A DNA stretch of 8,272 nucleotides from CAYGZL01 sp964354345 (GTDB taxonomy: Bacteria > Chloroflexota > Anaerolineae > Anaerolineales > UBA4823), in contig CAYGZL010000137.1 in NCBI GenBank assembly GCA_964354345.1, forward strand, positions 1 through 8,272. The letters run 5' to 3'. The stretch's first letter is position 1; each line of letters starts with the position of its first letter. Under the pieces are notes generated by a model, which made no database searches, was not told the origin of the DNA, and worked only from the letters and a program-made list of their open reading frames with translations. The translations under genes and the position numbers were made by a program. Of this stretch, positions 6,504 to 8,272 are shown piece after piece.

Positions 6504-6875
6504 ATGTCATCCATCGATCCAATCCAAATGGAAATTTACCGCCAACATGCTCGCCAACGGCAACGCCAACTCAATGAGCAGGTGCAGGCGCGTCGTGAGA
6601 AAGCCTGGCAGGTCGCCCGCCGCGCTGCGCAAATCTTACGCGATGAGTTCCATGTTACCCGCGTGGTCGCTTTTGGATCACTGACACAAGAATATCTTTT
6701 CCACATCCATTCCGATGTTGATCTGGCGGTATGGGAGATGGAAAGCCGTCCCTACTTCAAGGCCGTGTCGCGCTTGTTGGAGATCGATCCTGACTTCAAC
6801 GTCGACCTGGTGCTTTATGAAGACGTCAGGCCGTCCGTGCAGGCTGTCATCGATCTGGAGGGAGTCGAATTATGA
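6504..6875 (+). CDS. MntA-like minimal nucleotidyltransferase (putative antitoxin)
   Basis: A 123-residue protein with a charged helical N-terminus (about 8-48, rich in R and Q) followed by a minimal nucleotidyltransferase domain. VVAFGSLTQEYLFHIHSDVD places G58-S59 and the metal-binding pair D71 and D73; the third Asp is D101 in FNVDLVLYED. In characterised MntA/HepT systems this enzyme attaches AMP units to a Tyr of the HEPN toxin and silences it. Here the GS-to-DXD spacing is 11 residues rather than the textbook 10, which I recall in the N-terminally extended subgroup. The start has no ribosome site but sits right after a TATAAT box, suggesting leaderless translation. Its stop overlaps the next start by 4 nt (ATGA). 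The domain is clear; the antitoxin role follows from the pairing with the HEPN gene. Confidence 0.88.
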   Translation: MSSIDPIQMEIYRQHARQRQRQLNEQVQARREKAWQVARRAAQILRDEFHVTRVVAFGSLTQEYLFHIHSDVDLAVWEMESRPYFKAVSRLLEIDPDFNVDLVLYEDVRPSVQAVIDLEGVEL

Positions 6876-7351
6876 GTCTATACAATGCACTCAGCGGTAG
6901 AATAGTTCAAGCTGTAGCAGAGCTTGAGATCGTCGTGAACCGTGTGAAAGATGATCTGGACAAAGCCCTTCGGTCAGGTGATCAAGCCTATTGGGACGCA
7001 GCCGCGTTGAATTTACATGGCTTTTATTCTGGCGTTGAGCACATCTTCGAGGATATCGCCCGCAGCGTGGACGCCAGCTTGCCTTCTGGATCGGAATGGC
7101 ATACGGTGTTATTACTTCAGATGTCAGCAAATATCAAAGATACAAGACCGGCTGTGATCTCTTCCCGGACCCGCCAGTGTTTGGACGATTATCGTGGCTT
7201 TCGGCATATCGTGCGCAATGTATATACTTTCAACCTGCGCCCCTCTCGAATCAAAGAACTGGCCGAGGATTTACCTGCTTGCTATGACGCCGTAAAACAG
7301 GAGTTATCTGCCTTTGCTGATTTCTTGGAGAACATTGATCGCGATCGGTAA
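6872..7351 (+). CDS. HEPN-domain protein, HepT-like (putative RNase toxin)
   Basis: A 159-residue, mainly helical protein partnered with the nucleotidyltransferase. The likely HEPN active-site segment is YRGFRHIVRNVYTFNL (107-122). If R111 is the catalytic Arg, the motif reads R-x4-N116-V-Y118, with Asn in place of the His of RX4HXY, while the Tyr that MntA modifies in known systems is kept as Y118. H112 could be an alternative catalytic His. The N-terminal half has helices typical of the family (VAELEIVVNRVKDDLDKAL, about 15-33; ALNLHGFYSGVEHIFEDIA, about 45-63). The ATG overlaps the upstream TGA, and GGAGGGAG at 6857-6864 serves as its ribosome site inside the upstream gene, so the two are translationally coupled. 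Such pairs form toxin-antitoxin modules elsewhere. Whether this copy is an active RNase is uncertain because of the Asn. Confidence 0.82.
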   Translation: MSLYNALSGRIVQAVAELEIVVNRVKDDLDKALRSGDQAYWDAAALNLHGFYSGVEHIFEDIARSVDASLPSGSEWHTVLLLQMSANIKDTRPAVISSRTRQCLDDYRGFRHIVRNVYTFNLRPSRIKELAEDLPACYDAVKQELSAFADFLENIDRDR

Positions 7352-7365
7352 ACGGATCCAAGCTC

Positions 7366-7395
7366 CTGGCGAACAGACTCGCAGCAGTACGCCAG
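7366..7395. terminator. Weak inverted repeat between convergent genes
   Basis: CTGGCG (7366-7371) and CGCCAG (7390-7395) could pair as a 6-bp stem with an 18-nt loop in the 48-nt gap between the convergent HEPN and dehydrogenase genes. The position suits a shared terminator, but the loop is long and there is no T run on either side. I see no better terminator here. Confidence 0.15.
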
Positions 7396-7399
7396 TGGC

Positions 7400-8272
7400 T
7401 TAATCCATAATCCCTTCGACAACGTACCTGGTCAGCTCGCTCACGCTCAGGTGGTTCAAGCCAAGCTTATCCACCGTGCGACCGCGGCGCCAGTAATCGG
7501 TGCGGTGGACGATGCATGCCAGGCGGATGATGCTGTCCATGCCGCGCACCGACACGCCGTAAAGCTGTCCGATCGAAGCGATCGGCACCAGGCTCATCGG
7601 TACATCTTCGAAAATATAGCGGTGGTTGAGCGTGCTGGGCGCCTTGATGCCGTAGTAGCCCGGCTGGTTGTGAATGGCTTCGTGCAGGTCATCGCCGGTG
7701 GTGTTATAGGCCATTTGTAACCATTCCAGGGCATTCCGGGCGCGGATGCCAAGGGAGGATGCCACAGTGACCCGCTCGCGGTCGAGCACCTCCAGCACAC
7801 GCGCCACGGAGGGCGTGACACCGTCGATGTAGAACTGGTAGTCGCCGTGGGTGGCCTCGATCCAGCCGGCGTTGAGCAGGGTCAGCGCGGGGTGGAAGAT
7901 GGCGCCCATGTTGTTCAGCCCGGTCTGCAAGACGTTGATGCCATCAATGAACTGGGGGTAGGCTGGATGGATGGCCTCTAAAACCCGCTGCGTGCGTGTG
8001 GCTGGCAGAGCCGCCAGCGGCACCGCCTCCTTGATGCGGAAGATGCGCGCCTGCGCCGGACCATCTGACCGGCTGGCATAGATAAAGGTTTCCGCCTCCG
8101 CAACCGTCACATCTGCCTTGCACCCCTGGTCACGCAGTGTCTTAACAAACTCGATTGCGCCGCAGGTGCGCCCCGGATGCAGGACGACGATCTGGCCATC
8201 GTGCAGGTGAGGCGCGCAGGCTCGGGCGATGTCCGCATGTGCAGAGGATGGCACCACGACCATGATCATCTC
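7400..8272 (-). CDS. NAD/NADP octopine/nopaline dehydrogenase family protein, C-terminal part (runs off right edge)
   Basis: Putative NAD(P)-dependent opine-type dehydrogenase, an oxidoreductase joining or splitting amino acids and 2-oxo acids. 291 codons are visible; the frame is still open at base 8272, where the codon before ATG 8269-8267 is GAG. That Met is therefore internal. The nucleotide-binding GxGxxG strand is absent and must lie beyond the edge; MIMVVVPSSAHADIA corresponds to a later strand of the Rossmann domain. The alpha-helical opine dehydrogenase domain begins near GINVLQTGLNNMGAIFHPAL (residues 110-129 counted from that Met), in which H126 is a candidate for the catalytic His of octopine dehydrogenase. 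It ends SELTRYVVEGIMD. It is convergent with the toxin-antitoxin pair and appears unrelated to it. The family is well supported; the substrate is unknown. Confidence 0.87.
   Translation of the reverse strand, partial: EMIMVVVPSSAHADIARACAPHLHDGQIVVLHPGRTCGAIEFVKTLRDQGCKADVTVAEAETFIYASRSDGPAQARIFRIKEAVPLAALPATRTQRVLEAIHPAYPQFIDGINVLQTGLNNMGAIFHPALTLLNAGWIEATHGDYQFYIDGVTPSVARVLEVLDRERVTVASSLGIRARNALEWLQMAYNTTGDDLHEAIHNQPGYYGIKAPSTLNHRYIFEDVPMSLVPIASIGQLYGVSVRGMDSIIRLACIVHRTDYWRRGRTVDKLGLNHLSVSELTRYVVEGIMD

Noticed and set aside
6546..6573. CGCCAAC-like short repeats at the start of the nucleotidyltransferase gene
   Set aside because: They fall in codons for an R/Q/A/N-rich helix and are explained by coding bias; they are too few and irregular for a repeat array.
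7451..7720. 89-aa plus-strand frame opposite the dehydrogenase gene
   Set aside because: It is antisense to a frame with strong opine dehydrogenase motifs (NMGAIFHPAL, GIRARNALEW) and has no independent support.
1..8272. CRISPR arrays, tRNA or rRNA genes, insertion sequences, phage genes
   Set aside because: I saw no regularly spaced repeats, no tRNA-like T-loop words in a cloverleaf context, no transposase or integrase motifs and no terminal inverted repeats; nearly all of the window is explained by the listed genes.

Overview
The window is GC-rich, gene-dense bacterial DNA with short intergenic gaps. The style of the proteins suggests a Chloroflexota (Anaerolineae-like) genome: a GH38 mannosidase with a NAHIDPVWLW start, a small MYIDPNTGG membrane protein beside alkaline-phosphatase-superfamily enzymes, a compact sulfotransferase, and a nucleotidyltransferase/HEPN pair. 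This assignment is an inference from protein style; no rRNA or other marker gene is present. I see no insertion sequence, integrase, tRNA, rRNA or CRISPR array.

Left edge (1-1499, minus strand): the N-terminal 499 codons of a GH38 alpha-mannosidase whose gene runs off the window. It has a clear promoter and Shine-Dalgarno site. A divergent AT-rich spacer (1500-1691) follows. It holds that promoter, a weaker plus-strand promoter candidate, three CTAAAT words spaced by 33 and 11 bp, and a perfect 6-3-6 palindrome.

Centre (1692-6474, plus strand): five tightly packed genes that look like one operon. They encode a 66-aa single-pass membrane protein, a 613-aa alkaline-phosphatase-superfamily phosphodiesterase, a 193-aa polytopic membrane protein, a 513-aa Tat-exported sulfatase-fold enzyme without the formylglycine cysteine, and a 207-aa sulfotransferase-like protein. 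The two metal-dependent enzymes appear to use Ser or Thr nucleophiles, so phospho-ester or phospho-group transfer is more likely than sulfate hydrolysis. Together the genes suggest an envelope or exported glycan/lipid modification cassette. Its substrate cannot be read from the sequence.

Right part: a MntA/HepT-like nucleotidyltransferase-HEPN pair (6504-7351) with a 4-nt ATGA overlap. It appears to have its own -10 box so close to the start codon that the mRNA may be leaderless. The HEPN protein has Asn where the canonical RX4HXY motif has His. Convergent to it, on the minus strand, is the C-terminal part of an octopine/nopaline-dehydrogenase-family protein (7400-8272) whose Rossmann N-terminus lies beyond the right edge.
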